Assembly: GCA_949752795.1 (NCBI GenBank)
Contig: OX457058.1
Location: 166,658,223 to 166,722,222, forward strand
DNA: 64,000 bases
Source of the DNA: Hyperoodon ampullatus
Lineage: Eukaryota; Chordata; Mammalia; Artiodactyla; Ziphiidae
Direction of reading: 5' to 3'
Part shown: piece after piece, positions 47,005 through 59,454 of the stretch
Numbering within the stretch: the first letter of the stretch is position 1
Layout of the letters: each line of letters starts with the position of its first letter
Notes under the pieces: generated by a model
What the model was told of the DNA's origin: nothing
Database searches by the model: none
Seen by the model: only the letters and a program-made list of their open reading frames with translations
Made by a program: the position numbers and the translations under genes

Positions 47005-47313
47005 TTGGTGAACTTTATGTACAATGCCAATATGTCATTTCCCTTAAAGATAGTGATTGGTGCAGAACAGACTGGTCAGACGACCTGGGGAGAATACTGG
47101 GCCACACCTTATGGAAGTTCTTGGCTTAAATACATATTTATGAACTTCATGTTACTAGCTATATTACTTGTTTTCTGTCTATTCTATAAGATTATTGTTT
47201 CTTGCATTACCAAATGTGTGACTGAGTCTCAGATAAAATTAATGATGAATGGATGCCTTGAAGTGATTGATCAAATACATAGTTCTATAAGATCAATGAC
47301 TGTAATAGTGTAA
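47005..47313 (+). pseudogene. ERV env transmembrane-subunit remnant
   Basis: A 102-codon open stretch. Around residues 38-66 is a strongly hydrophobic segment (MNFMLLAILLVFCLFYKIIV) followed by a short cytoplasmic tail with two Cys, the layout of the C-terminal end of a retroviral TM subunit. The upstream fusion and receptor-binding parts are missing. It is an old fossil; the reading is by architecture only. Confidence 0.55.
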
Positions 47314-47557
47314 CTCTAGATACAGGAAAAAGCAACAAGAGGCAACCATTTCCTGGACCATAGAAGACTAGTAAGACAGGCAGTCCAGAGGCTTTTGGTT
47401 ACTGTTAAAGGGGCCTAGTCCAGTAACAGTACCTTGAGGGGCCTATCAATGAAATCTTTGCTTGACCTGCAAATGAGCATTCCTGGCACCTTGGGACAAA
47501 GTGGTCACGAAATGCCTCCCAAACCTTGGTCAAAATTAAGACCAAAAGGGAGGGGAT

Positions 47558-47996
47558 TGTAAAATAAAGAATGTCACCCACCATCCAGTTCTACAAGAAT
47601 CAGGTCACTAGCCACTGCAGTCACTGAAAGGAATCCCTGAAAGGAATTCAGGGCAAGCATCAGGATGAGGCACTTTGTGCCCTGGGAGAACTGATAGAAC
47701 TGGCCCTCAGATAGTTAGATATTTTCAGGTGAAAATTTTATGAACCCATTTTCCTGCACCTTCCAATACTTAGAAAAGCACTAAAACCATTAACTAAGAT
47801 ATCTTTTCCTCCCAAATAGCAGTAACCTTCTATCAAGATGAGAGTTTGCATGTAACCCTTCACCAAAATCACATACATTCTGGCCTCCTATTTATCTCTT
47901 CAGAACAGTTCTCAGAGCTGTCTGGGAGATTGTCTCCTATATTATAATCCTCAGTTTGGCTCAAACAAAACTTTCCATTTCTTTCTTAGATTGACA
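47558..47996 (+). repeat. ERV 3' LTR
   Basis: TG...CA ends right after a polypurine tract. The final part (CTCAGTTTGGCTCAAACAAA) resembles the R/U5 side of ERV1 LTRs. Family not named. Confidence 0.6.
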
Positions 47997-48309
47997 ATTG
48001 ATTAATTTTTTTGTGTAGACAGTTTCTTCTGCAAAATGTTTTGAAGGTTAAATTAGCATAGAGGTAAAGTGCTTAGGCTTGTGCCTGGCTCGTAGAAAGC
48101 ACTTAATACAAGTTAGCTATTATGTGAGTTGTGACTGAAAGTCTGACTCAAAGCCTTGTGAAATATCCAAACTTCAATCAATTTCTCATTTTAAATATTT
48201 TAGAAATACAAAAGAATTCAAGGTCCTCTCAAGTTCAAAGGTCTTTGTTGGTTAGAAAATATATTTACCCACTTATGAAGTATTCTTGACTTTAAAAAAA
48301 TTGAATCTG

Positions 48310-48514
48310 GGGCTTCCCTGGTGGCGCAGTGGTTGAGAGTCTGCCTGCCGATGCAGGGGACACGGGTTCGTGCCCCGGTCTGGGAAGATCCCACATGCCG
48401 CAGAGCGGCTAGGCCCGTGAGCCATGGCCACTGAGCCTGTGCTCCGGAGCCTGTGCTCCGCAAGGGGAGAGGCCACAACAGTGAGAGGCCCGCCTACCGC
48501 AAAAAAAAAAAAAA
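48310..48514 (+). mobile_element. CHR SINE, young short form
   Basis: Body with a small internal loss in the CGTCCGG region. Target duplication AAAAAAATTGAATCTG ends at 48309 and 48530. Confidence 0.92.
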
Positions 48515-48689
48515 AAAAAAATTGAATCTGAATCTAATGAAGACGGCTACCAGAAATATATGGGTAAAGGAACAATTTAAAGAGCTCATACCACCTAGAA
48601 GCAATCAGCCAAATTCGGAGTGTAGGAAATTATAGAAAACAACCCAGTTTCTTCAACGAATCAACATCTTTAAGGGGGCGGGAGATTGA

Positions 48690-48945
48690 AATAGATTAAA
48701 AGATTTTAGAGATATATCAACCAAATGCAATATACGGCCTCATTATGATTCTGGTTGGAAGAATTGTAAAAATTCTTTTTTTGAGACAGGTGGAGAAATT
48801 AGAAGTCGGCAGAATATTAGATGACATCAGGTAATTCTTATTAATTCTGTTAGATGTACTAATGTACTAATGGCACTGAGGTTACTTTTTAAAAGTTCTT
48901 ATATATCAGAGATATATAGTGAAGTATTTGCATGTGAAAATAAAT
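48690..48945 (+). repeat. Old interspersed repeat (second related copy)
   Basis: Shares the order TTAGATGACATCAGGTAATT, TTCTGTTAGATGTACTAATG, TATAGTGAAGTATTTGCATG with the copies at 40.8 and 50.7 kb. Confidence 0.5.
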
Positions 48946-49699
48946 AAATGAAAATATATCTGGGGGGCGGTGGAGTCCCGGGGAGTTCAAAGATCTTTAG
49001 TTAGGAAACAGATTAAGAGTGGGAGATGCAAATCAAGTCAAAGGATGGATGGACTCTTGTGAAAGTTGCAGACCTGTGTGAGAATTAGGTTGTGTGCGTC
49101 CAAAATGAGCACCCTTCAAGTTTTGAAGGCCTCTACACAGTGCTTACAAAAAGAGACAGTATGACGATATGAGCAGCAAAAGTCTGCAACTTTCAGGTTC
49201 TACCAAAATCTCTGGCTCTAAGTTCCCTCAGCTAATCGGGGCAGCTTCCGCCTCCCTTAGCAGACCCCCCGGACTGCCGCCTTCCCCACTGCTTCGTATC
49301 CTTCCATTCCAGAAGAGCAACTAATGTGGAAGGGTTAGGAGAATCAGGGCCATAATAGTAACGTTTTTGTCATAAGAAGGAATCTGGGCATATTAGATAT
49401 TTTCTGTACTACAGATGGGGAAGAGAATTTGGCTTAAGAGACGCCTTATAAGCACAATTTAAAAGTATGTAATCGAGTAACTGCTTTAGACTCCTGATTT
49501 TAAGTCGAAATCTTATGAAGTTTAGGCAAAGTTTCAGACCATCGAATAATTTAAAGTTTACCATACTTTTAGGTATAATTGATTACCTTTGTAAAAATTA
49601 ATACTTGAAGAAGATTGATGTATTGTCAGGTAACTGAAGTACCCAAAGAGGAAATAAAACGTATTACATTTATAAATTTATATAAGATGCATAAATGCT

Positions 49700-49920
49700 A
49701 AGCCAAGGTCAGCAAACTTTTTCTTAAAGGGCCAGATAGTAAATATTTTAGGTTTTGTGGGCCAGAGGGTCTGTGCCACAACTACTCAATTTTGCCACTG
49801 TATTGGGAAAGCAGCCAGAGATAATAAATATTGAATGAATGGACATGGCTGTGTTCTAATAAAACTTTATTTACAAAAACAAGTGGTGAGCCCAGGGGCC
49901 ATCATTTGCCAATCCCAAAG
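49700..49920 (+). mobile_element. hAT-type non-autonomous element (MER58-like, name uncertain)
   Basis: GGTCAGCAAACTTTTTCTTA, GGCCAGATAGTAAATATTTT and TTCTAATAAAACTTTATTTA in the order of a well-known hAT-derived mammalian repeat. A second copy lies at 51436-51675. Confidence 0.65.
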
Positions 49921-50204
49921 AGGCCTGTATTACATTGGGAAGTGTTTCATTAGCTACCTTTATAAACTGAAGCAAACATTATTCAAGATCCCTAAAAATT
50001 ATTGCTAAAATAACAAATGAAATATGTAATCTGAACTTGAACATTTAAGAACATTATTCTTCAATTAAAATATTTATTCCTTTATATCCAACAACAAGTT
50101 TTCAGGAAATGAAAGCACAAAGGAACATCATAAACACCACCAGGGAATACAATCAGCAAAATCCTGATTGTGGGAAACCGTGTGGAACAAACTACCTGCT
50201 TGCT

Positions 50205-50533
50205 TTCTTTCTCTTTCTCTCTCTTTCTCTCTTGGCTGTGTTGGGTCTTCGTTGCTGTGCGCGGGCTTTCTCTATTTGCCGTGAGAGGGGGCTACTCTGT
50301 GTTGCAATGCGCAGGTTTCTCATTGCGGTGGCTTCTCTTGTTGCGGAGCACGGGCTCTAGGCACACGGGCTTCAGTAGTTGTGGCTCGTGGGCTCTAGAG
50401 TGCAGGCTCAATAGTTGAGGCACAGGGGCTTAGTTGCTCTGCAGCATATGGGATCTTCCCAGACCAGGGCTCGAACCTGTGTCCCCTGCATTGGCAGGTG
50501 GATTCTTAACCACTGTGCCACCAGGGAAGCCCC
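50205..50533 (-). mobile_element. CHR SINE, old long form, reverse
   Basis: CT-rich tail (TTTCTCTTTCTCTCTC) at the left, long body, head at the right. Flanks share GCTTTCTT. Confidence 0.88.
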
Positions 50534-50589
50534 CTGCTTTCTTCAACAAATAAAGTGCAAGGGAAAAAAATAAAGCAAGGAGCCAAATG

Positions 50590-51040
50590 GAGACGTGTTA
50601 AAAGAGACTTGAGAGGCATATTGACCAATAGTAATGCACAGATCTTGTTTGGATTCTGATTCAAACATACTGTATATGTAAAATGATGACATTTACAAAA
50701 CAGCTGAAAATGTGAACACTGGCTGGATATTTGATAAAATTAAGGAATTATTGTTCAAACTTTATAGACATGATAAATGTGTTATGGTTATATATATTTT
50801 TAAAGAGTCCATATCTTTTAGAAATACATGCTGAACTATTTACAAGTAAAATGGTATATGCCTAGGATTTGCTTCAAATATGGGAGGGAATTAACTGGTG
50901 AAGGTATGGTTGAAACAACACTGGCCCTGAGTTGATAATGATTAAAGTTGGGTAATGTGAACATGGGGGTTCATACACTATTTTGGCCTTTTTTGTTAAG
51001 TATATTGAAATGTTTCATAATACAACATTTTTAAACTGGA
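50590..51040 (+). repeat. Old interspersed repeat (third related copy)
   Basis: The longest copy: CTGGATATTTGATAAAATTA, TGTTATGGTTATATATATTT, GGATTTGCTTCAAATATGGG and AACATGGGGGTTCATACACT. Probably an L1M-type 3' end. Confidence 0.5.
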
Positions 51041-51074
51041 AATTTAAAAGCTTATTTTTTAAAAAACATAGCAG

Positions 51075-51405
51075 TAAAAAGGAACAAACTACTGATATAC
51101 AGAGGGACATGAATGAATCTCAAAATCTATGCTGGGTAAGAAAAGCCAGACACAGAAGAGTATTTACTGTATGACTCTGTTGATATAAAATTCTAGAAAA
51201 TGCAAATTAATATATAGTGACAGAAAGTGGATCAGTGGCTTCCTGGCTCTGGGAGTAGAAGGAGGGATATTCTGTGGTGCAAGGAGAATCTCTTGGGAGT
51301 GATGAAAATGTTCTGTATCTTGATTGTGGTGGTCATGGTTTCATAGATGTGAACCATCTGGTTTTTTTAAAAGCTTAGGAACACACTAAGGTTTTGAATT
51401 TGTTG
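51075..51405 (+). mobile_element. Old L1 3' fragment
   Basis: CTACTGATATACAGAGGGAC, AAAGCCAGACACAGAAGAGT and GTATCTTGATTGTGGTGGTC, as in L1M 3' regions. Confidence 0.65.
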
Positions 51406-51435
51406 TTTCAATAAACTGAACACTAATCTTTTAAA

Positions 51436-51675
51436 CCAGGGATCAGCAAACTTTCTGAAAAGGGTCACATAGTAAATATTTTAGACATAGCAGGACATAC
51501 GGTCTCTGTGGCAACTACACTGAAATCTGAATTTCAAAAATTTTCACGTCACAAAATATTATTCCCCTTTCTATTTTTTCCAACATTTATAAATGTAAAA
51601 ACATTCTCAACTCATGGGCCATGCAAATCAGCGTGAGCCGATTTGACCCACGGCCATAGTTCACTGGACCCTTAT
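51436..51675 (+). mobile_element. hAT-type element, second copy
   Basis: GGGATCAGCAAACTTTCTGA, CATAGTAAATATTTTAGACA and CGGTCTCTGTGGCAACTACA. The right terminus CATAGTTCACTGGACCC complements the left end. Confidence 0.65.
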
Positions 51676-52484
51676 AAACTTTTTACCATTAGACAAAAAT
51701 AAAAGTAAACTTTTGAATAGTCTTTTCTGCACAGGAAAAACCACCCCGGAGAGCGTGAAACTAACTCACTTAACTATTATTATTATTATCACTATTATTT
51801 TACCCTATAGACTGGGTATTTCCAGTGCCTTTGGCAGGGATTTCTTGGAATAAACCAACAATGTTTTCAAATTATGATTTGGTTTTGCATGGAGCTTGAC
51901 TAAAGGAAAAGAATGCACTGCTCAACTACTTGTAAATGTTGCTATTCTTTGGAGTAGAGATTACTCACTCTAAATTGATAAGTTGCTGCTCTAGCATCTG
52001 TCACACTTTCTAATGTACTCTCATTTAGCCTGTCTCACAGACCTTGATCACCTTTGGACACCAACAAGAGTGAATCTTTCCTCCAAAGCTGGGAGGAAAA
52101 GATGTGGGGCAGGGGGGTTGTGCAGGAGAGATATATGAAAAGGGGCTGTATTTTAGTTGCAGAAGAGTTGGATGAGAGTAGTTATGCAATCTTGATCTCA
52201 GTAAAGTGGGCAGTCAGACTGGCCATGAAGAATGAAAAAGACGCGGGCATGAGGTAGGGGCTGAAAACCATAGAAAACAGCCTTTAAACAATGTCATAGA
52301 AGACACAACATGAACAAAAGGATTGCCAGGAGGCAGTTAGTTAGACACCAAGTAGGTAGGTGTAGGTACTCGGTACTTGTTTGTTGCCAAAATAGCACCT
52401 ACATAATTCCCATTTACTTTTGGAGAAGGATATTATAGAAAGAAGAATAGGTAGTGGACACCTTTTGTTTTGCTTAATTAGCAC

Positions 52485-52965
52485 CCTCTTTTCTGAATCC
52501 ACAGGGTGGTCGTGTTAGTACAATGTGGCCTTACTGTCCTGGCCCCATCTGATTGGTCAGGGTAAGGATGTGACCCAACTTGGCCACGTCTTTAGTTGGT
52601 CAGTGTTCAACCCAGCTCTGACCCAATCCAGGCCAAGCAAAGTTCTTTCCCAGGAATGTTGGAGCTAGAACTGAGAAAGAGAAAGCTGGTCTCTCTTTGT
52701 GTGTCTGGACTGCAAGATATAATAGCCCAGGAGCTGGTGGACAAGTAGAGGACACCTGCTTGTAGAGAGAGAAGGATGAAAGCAGATGTGAGTTGGAGAA
52801 GAGGGGTACGGAACTCTAATTCTAGTTGTCCCTGGAGCCTCGGGTCTATGCTTGGATTCTGGAAAACAGCCCAATATCCCTTTCATGTATCCCTCATTTC
52901 AGTTAAACAGATTCCAGTTGACTTTCTGTCACTCACAACCAGGAGTCCTTTATGATACAGAATGA
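52485..52965. repeat. Old interspersed repeat, unnamed
   Basis: CATCTGATTGGTCAGGGTAA, ATGTGACCCAACTTGGCCAC and the end GTCACTCACAACCAGGAGTC resemble a common mammalian repeat whose name I cannot give. Confidence 0.45.
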
Positions 52966-53365
52966 ATGAGCGAATGAATGAATAAATGACAACATCTCTA
53001 CACTCAAGGTCATAATCCCAGAGCCTAGAGGTGTTCCAATTAGTTTCAATGATGATGAGACTTTTAAACTGGTATAAACATTAATGAAGGGAAACCTCAC
53101 TAAAATGGATTTGGGAGGCTAGAAGCAGGAGAGCTCTCATGCACATACCACTCGGTCTCAATTACAGGAAGAACTGTCGATTACAGACCCCAACAGAAGA
53201 ATCACGGAAAAGAAGGAACCATCAATTACAGGTCCCAACAGGAAAAGATGTACATTGCATCTCCTACATGAAATCCAATACCTCAGCAATTCAGCCAATG
53301 AGAAACCATCATTACCCCAAACTCTCACTTTCTCTAATGGACTTTCATTCAAAACAACCCCTCCG

Positions 53366-53662
53366 GGCTTCCCTGGTGGCGCAGTGGTTAGGAGTCTGCC
53401 TGCTAATGCAGGGGACACGGGTTTGAGCCCTGGTCGGGGAAGATCCAACGTGCTGTGGAGCATCTGGGCCCGTGCGCCACAACTACTGAAGCCCGCGTGC
53501 CCAGAGCCCGTGCTCTGCAACAAGAGGCCACCACTCTGAGAAGCCCGTGCACCGCAACAATGAGTAGCCCCCGCTCTCAGCAACTAGAGAAAACCCGCGT
53601 GCAGCAGCGAAGACCCAGTGCAGCCAAAAATTAAATAAATGAATAAATAAATTTATTTTTTA
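53366..53662 (+). mobile_element. CHR SINE, old long form
   Basis: Long body (CAACTAGAGAAAACCCGCGT, GCAGCGAAGACCCAGTGCAG) with an AAAT tail. Flanks AACAACCCCTCC and AACTACCCTCCC are a worn target duplication. Confidence 0.9.
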
Positions 53663-55929
53663 AAAAAACTACCCTCCCAATGCGCTCCTTTTTCCCTATA
53701 AAATAATGTTCTTCTCCTTTGTTTATTGGACTTGCCTATGGCTTTTGCTATAGCTTGTTTGTCCCGAATTGCAATTCCTCCACTATCCTGGAATAAACAT
53801 ATTTGCTGGTTGAATAACTGACTTTTATTTTTAAGGTCAACATTGGCCTATGAAGAACATGTAAAAGCAAACTCTTTTCATCTTAAGAAGAAAGGAATCT
53901 TCACCCACTAACTCAGGCAAACTGGAGAAACAGGTCTATCAACTCATTCAATCTTAAGGAATTTTCTGGTAGTCCCTATGAAGTAAAAGAAAGAAAATGT
54001 GACTTTGGAAACCAGAGATATCAACAAGGAAATAAAAGAGCCTGAGCCATTTCATTGCTGTGATCTGCTTTCCCTTTTTTTTTTTTTAAGAGGAAGAAGG
54101 GATGGCATGTCTTATGTAGGAATGCCTTAATACGTGGACACAATCCCAAGCAATTGTTCTTCAGTCATGACTAAAGTGGCCTATTTATGCCTAATCGCAG
54201 TTCACACACTCAAGAACCTGTCTGAAATATGTAAAGTTTTGAGAAGTTGTGCAGAAATTATGGAAGAATGTCAGCAACAACGCTTGGTAATGATGTTAGC
54301 GTTTAGGAGAGTCTCTAGGAGGAAACTCAGGTTTACTCTTCTATAAGGAGGGTTATGTGGTCAGGCTGAGGGCATTACCTAAGAGCTTTGGATAAAAGGG
54401 ATTATAACCAGCGTTTTAAAAGGTTAAATGAATTTTCTTGTGTAGCTTACTCTTAAACTAGCCTTTCTTCCCAAAATGCCCTGAATTGTCAGTCTCTGTT
54501 ATGATTAGAGCTCTTCCAGAAAGTGGTATGTTTTCTAAGTTATACTGAAAATGAAAGGGATCCGTGAAAAAACATAAGCCTTTTATTTTTTTAAGTAATT
54601 TTTAACAAGCAAATAGTTAAATCCCCACTAGTCAGGCTGCCTTTCTTTGACTAGGGAAGTGACATTTTTAAGAACTGGTTGGTCCCAGTTTCCATTCAAA
54701 AACTCCTTTATCCTACTGACTTTTCTCTCCCTGGTGATTCTCCTGGCTTGTGGCAGCATGTCTTTTAAGTATGGGGCAAGCGTGGCTGGTTTATCTCCTC
54801 CCCTTCTTATTCCCATCTTTGCCTCTCTTTTCACTGCCTCCTCTCATTGCCAAAAAGAAAAAAATGTGCATTTCTTTCACCTGTAAATTTACAGTTGCAA
54901 ATGAAAGTATCTAAATTAAATTGGTTTCACCTTGTGCCCACCTATTTAGGAGTACAGAGAGGAATTATCCCCTCCTACCATTTTAAGCATGCAATACATG
55001 CTCGATACAAAAAAAAAAAAAAAAGTTTTAAACACTGGAAAGTATAAAGAAGATGGGGAATAATTGCCCATATTTTCATTACCCAAAGACAAATACTATT
55101 TTGGGGTATTTCTACAGAGGCCTTTTCTTTCTTTCTTTTATGTTTTTTTGGGGTCTTAGTTTATGGGTATATTTTTTCATCATAATTGTGATTACTTTTC
55201 CCCCTAATATTCTATAGAAGTATTTCTCGGTTTTACTACAAACCTCATAAATATGCATTAGATGCATAATATTTCATCCAGTGAAATATTCTACGTAACC
55301 ACTTCCTACTTCTAGATATTTCACAAACCTTACTTCTTCTGTCATCTCATCAGTGTTACCCGTGAGTTTTCCAAAACATGAATGGCCGGGCAGGATTGTC
55401 AGCAACAAGATCTTAAGTGGTAGCTCATCCACCAGTAGCCAAGAAAGGATGTTTGTAATGAGGAACTACCACAGTGCTGGAGCATGAAGGGTGAGGTGGC
55501 GAACATGGCAGCAAAAAAGGGCAAGAGGACACTTTCTAAAAAGACAAATATAACTTCAAATAATGTAGGCAAAACTCCATGAAACATTCACTCGGCAGTC
55601 CCTACATTACGTGCCAACAGGACATACAGACATCTCAACAAACAAAGTGCAAAGATAATCTATAAACAAACAAGGAGTACTAGCAGCACTGGGGAGGTGG
55701 GGATTAACTCTGCCTGGGAGGGCTCCACCAAGGTGGAACTGCTCACCTAGGTCTTGACAAATAAGAAGGAGTTCCCTGGCTAGACAAAGGAGAAAACACA
55801 TGTAGACAGAGGAAATAGCATGTGCAGAAGTCCAGTTTCTAAAACAGCAAGGTGTGTTCGAGGACTCTCAACCAGGGCTATGTAGCTGCAGTGAAGTGAG
55901 AGAAGCTGGGGTCACGTCCTGAAGAACCC

Positions 55930-56540
55930 TGATGCCCTGTGTTGTACAGTAAAGAATTTGTCTGGTCCTTGTGTCTAGTCCTATCTCAGTGGTAAACACT
56001 AAATCCTTGTCATTTACTGAGTGATCCTTTGTTGTTCATGGTGGCCCCTGACCACACCTGTGTTTATGCTAATGAGATGACTTTCCAGCATGACTGTCAT
56101 GACTTAGACCAGTCATGCTGGAAAGATCAACCAAGTGATTAGAGGGTTGGGGCTTTGAGCCAGCCAACCTCTAGGGAGTGGAAGGAAGCTGGAGACTGAG
56201 TTCAATCACATGGCTGATAATTCAATCAATCATATCTATGTAATGAAACCCCAGTAAAACTCGAGACCCCAAGACTCCAGTGAGCTTCCTGGTCGACAAA
56301 TACATCAAATGTGCAAGGAGGAGGGTGCATCCTGAGTCTACTAGGAAAGTGCACAGAAGCTCTACATCTGGCTGGTCCTGATTTGCATCCTTTATAATAA
56401 AACTATAGTTGTAAGTATAGTACTTTCTTGAGAGTTTTATGAGTTGTTCTAGGTGGTTGAGGGCACCCTGAATTTGTAGCCAGTTGGTCAGAAGTGCAGG
56501 TAGGCTGGGGGCCCCTGAACTTGTGACTGGCATCTGAAGG
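55930..56540 (+). repeat. LTR-like interspersed repeat
   Basis: Block order GTGGCCCCTGACCACACCTG, TTGGGGCTTTGAGCCAGCCA, CCCAGTAAAACTCGAGACCC, GTGAGCTTCCTGGTCGACAA, TATAATAAAACTATAGTTG and GACTGGCATCTGAAGG is that of an old mammalian solo LTR with an AATAAA signal. Family not named. Confidence 0.5.
56082..56124. repeat. Perfect 14-bp inverted repeat (hairpin)
   Basis: TTTCCAGCATGACT (56082-56095) and AGTCATGCTGGAAA (56111-56124) are exact reverse complements, 15 bases apart. The loop begins with the palindrome GTCATGAC (56096-56103). Confidence 0.9.
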
Positions 56541-57167
56541 ACAGCAGTCTTACCAGGGACAGTGCCCTCAACCTGTACGTCTGTGCAAACTTCAGGTGAT
56601 CTGCATAGGAATCACACTGCAAGGTTGCATCCTGGGAAGAAATTTGGACCTAATTTTGAAGGATTTTAAAGTAAAGGGACATCACATATTTGTGTCTTAG
56701 GAAAATCACTCTGTGCAGTATGAAGAGTGGATTAGACAGGGAAAAATATGAAGGGAGGGCTTTATGGATTGCTGGGAATCAGGCAGGAGCAATAAACTAG
56801 GCCAACATACAGCAATCAGGAGTGAAGATGAATTACCAAAAATCTCTGAAATAAGTGTGTGAAGCAGCAGATCAAAGAGCAGCATCCCCTGGGGTTGGCT
56901 CTGCAAGAATGTGCCCAACCTATCATGGAATGAAGATAGCAGTTTATTAGAAACATCACTTTCGATTATCACAAGCTAAAAGATTTGGATCTTTTAAAAA
57001 AGTAAAAAGGTGCATTTTTCTTTTGAGTCTTTAGGAAGAGTTTAAAGATACAGAATAATACAATGAATGATTAGGTGCTTACCCCTGCCCACAATTAGCA
57101 CATGTAAATATTCTCTTCTTTTCTATTAATTAGTTCTATTTGTGCTTATTTGTTTTCTATTATAAAT

Positions 57168-57372
57168 CAGTGGCTTTCGGCAGGGGGGCGAGGACTCCCA
57201 GGGGACATTGGATGGTGTCTAGAGGTATTTTTGGTTGTCACAATTGGGGATGCTACTGGCATCTAGTGAATACAGCCCAGAGGTGCTGCTAAACATCCTA
57301 AAATGCACAGGGCCATTCCCATAGCAAAGAATTTGGCCCAAAATGTCAATGCTGAGGCTGAAAAATCCTGAT
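57168..57372 (+). mobile_element. MER20-like hAT element
   Basis: CAGTGGCTTTCGGCAGGGGG, CCAGGGGACATTGGATGGTG, TTTTTGGTTGTCACAATTGG, CTACTGGCATCTAGTGAATA, CTGCTAAACATCCTAAAATG and CTGAGGCTGAAAAATCCTG. Order and ends match MER20. Confidence 0.8.
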
Positions 57373-57657
57373 TTAAATAAAAGAAATAAAATATTATAGA
57401 TAAAGTTGAATTCCCTGTGTACCCTTCCAAACCCACTTCTCAACCACCCTCTCCCCAAAGGCAGCCATTAACTTGAATTAGGTATAAGGACAGAGGATTT
57501 TTTTTGAGTTATATTTTTCCAATTTCTTTTTTGCTAAGTTCTTAGGGTTCAACCCTTTGAAAATTTTTAGTTAATTCTCAGTGTCTCCGACAGGAATGAA
57601 AGTACCCACATAGACACCACTGTGCCATTAAAAAAGTACAATTGTAAAGGTGCTGCC

Positions 57658-57660
<3 letters not shown>

Positions 57661-57692
<32 letters not shown>
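57661..57692 (+). repeat. (CA)n microsatellite
   Basis: Sixteen uninterrupted AC units. Confidence 0.95.
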
Positions 57693-57694
<2 letters not shown>

Positions 57695-58439
57695 CCAGAT
57701 CCATCCCCTTACCACTGTTAATCTGCGCTGCCCTCTTTCTCAAGCTAGGCTGTGTTGCCCACCTAAAAGCGGGAGAGGAGATTGTACTCTCCTTTATTTA
57801 CTGTGGTAAAAAACAAGACAATGAAAAACCATTGCCAGAAATAAGATTAGACACAGTGCTAGACATGCTTAGCCTTGACCAAAACATAACAAAAAACTCT
57901 TCTTCATTCAGTCTCCCTTGACACTGCTACTAGCAGTCCATCCTACAAGATCATATGGTTGACCCTTTTACAGAATACAGTAAGTGTTTAATAACATCTG
58001 TTGGAACAGGGTCACTAAAAGCAGGCTTATTAAGCAAGGATGATCTAATTCAAGTCATAGTCTTACAAAAGACTTACAAACAGATGTTTGTGTTACAAAC
58101 AGCTTATGAGAATTTGGGGTTAATACTGAAATGATGCTTCAATGCAAAAAAAAAAAATCAACTAAAAGAAATGAAAAAGTTATCAAAAAGATGGAGAACA
58201 AAAAATAGCTCCTTGTTTTTTATTTTAAAAAATAAAAAGCAAAACTATCTTTTAACTGCATGCTAAGTACTATGCTTTATACTGGTGATAAACTATCACT
58301 CCAAGTGAGGGAAATATCACTCAAGATGCCCTCAAGGATCTCATAATCCAGAAAGGGAAACACAAACATTAGCAGATAATGCTCGTAAGATGACATGGTG
58401 GGACAATGAAAGAGATATTTTTTCAGTATAACTGCAGCA

Positions 58440-59330
58440 GAGATGAAATTAAAGACTCAATTGGTAATAGCAACGCCCTTCTTCATCCCATCCAAACTAT
58501 TGTTTATAACCTTGTAATAAGAGCTGAGAATGCCATTTAAATTAAAATAGTCCAACAAACTTACTCTACCAGATTTAAAATATATTGCTATAATAATCCA
58601 CTGTAATTTATATGGATATGGCACTGGTTTAAAACTAGGTAGACATAATAGAATAGAGAGTATAGAAACAGTTTGATCTAGCATAAATATGGTATTTCAT
58701 ATCAGTAAAGAAAGTGTGGATTATTCAATAAATGATCTTGAAATAATTTTTAGTTTGGAGGAAAAATTACATCATATCCCTAGTTCTTCTTAGTAGCAAA
58801 TAAATTCTAGGAGGATCAAAGATTAAATATTTTTAAAACACATGAAAAACTAGAAGGAAATATAGGTATTTTAAAAAGCTTGAGTCAAATGAGATCTTTC
58901 TAAGCATGACACCAAATTTAGAAATTCCAAAAAGAAAGTAATTTTTGCTAGATTAAATTTTTAAACTTCTGAACTACAGAAAACGGTCACAAACAAATGT
59001 AAAAAGAGAAGCAATCTTTTTTTTTTTTAAAAAAAGTAGGTCGTCTGGACTAATATCCTTAAGATGTGAAGAGCTCTTATAAATGAATAAGGAAAATGTG
59101 ACTCTCCCCGATAAAATGGGAAAAGTGAAATAAAAATGCAATTCACAAAAGATTTACAAATAATCAGGTGGAAAGATAGCGTTCTTATTAATAGTCAAAG
59201 AAATGCAAATTTCACAATAAATGATGGTGAAGATTTTAAGACTGAAAATACCAGTTTGTGCAGAAAGCAGATATTATTACACGCTGATGGTGGCAAGATA
59301 CCTTGGCAGAAATCTTCTAGATGGAAATTT
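58440..59330 (+). mobile_element. Old L1 ORF2/3' fragment
   Basis: Decayed coding order: ATATTGCTATAATAATCCAC, GGCACTGGTTTAAAACTAGG, AGTGTGGATTATTCAATAAA, CACATGAAAAACTAGAAGGA and AATGCAAATTTCACAATAAA. Many stops. Confidence 0.65.
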
Positions 59331-59454
59331 GGTAATACGTGTAAAAAGTTAAAGGAGAAGAGAAAATAGAGGGGAAGAAGAGATGCTGAAGGGAATACTT
59401 TTCAACTAGCCCTTCTCATGAAATTTATCTTAAAATTTACCTTAGATATGCTTC

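Larger units (their letters stand above)
46790..47996 (+). mobile_element. Endogenous retrovirus 3' remnant (env TM end + LTR)
   Basis: The segment reads env-like coding (transmembrane end), then a polypurine tract AAAAGGGAGGGGA (47544-47556), then an LTR of 439 bp starting TG at 47558 and ending CA at 47996. The gag, pol and 5' LTR parts are absent. Class I (gammaretrovirus-like) is likely but not proven. Confidence 0.65.
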
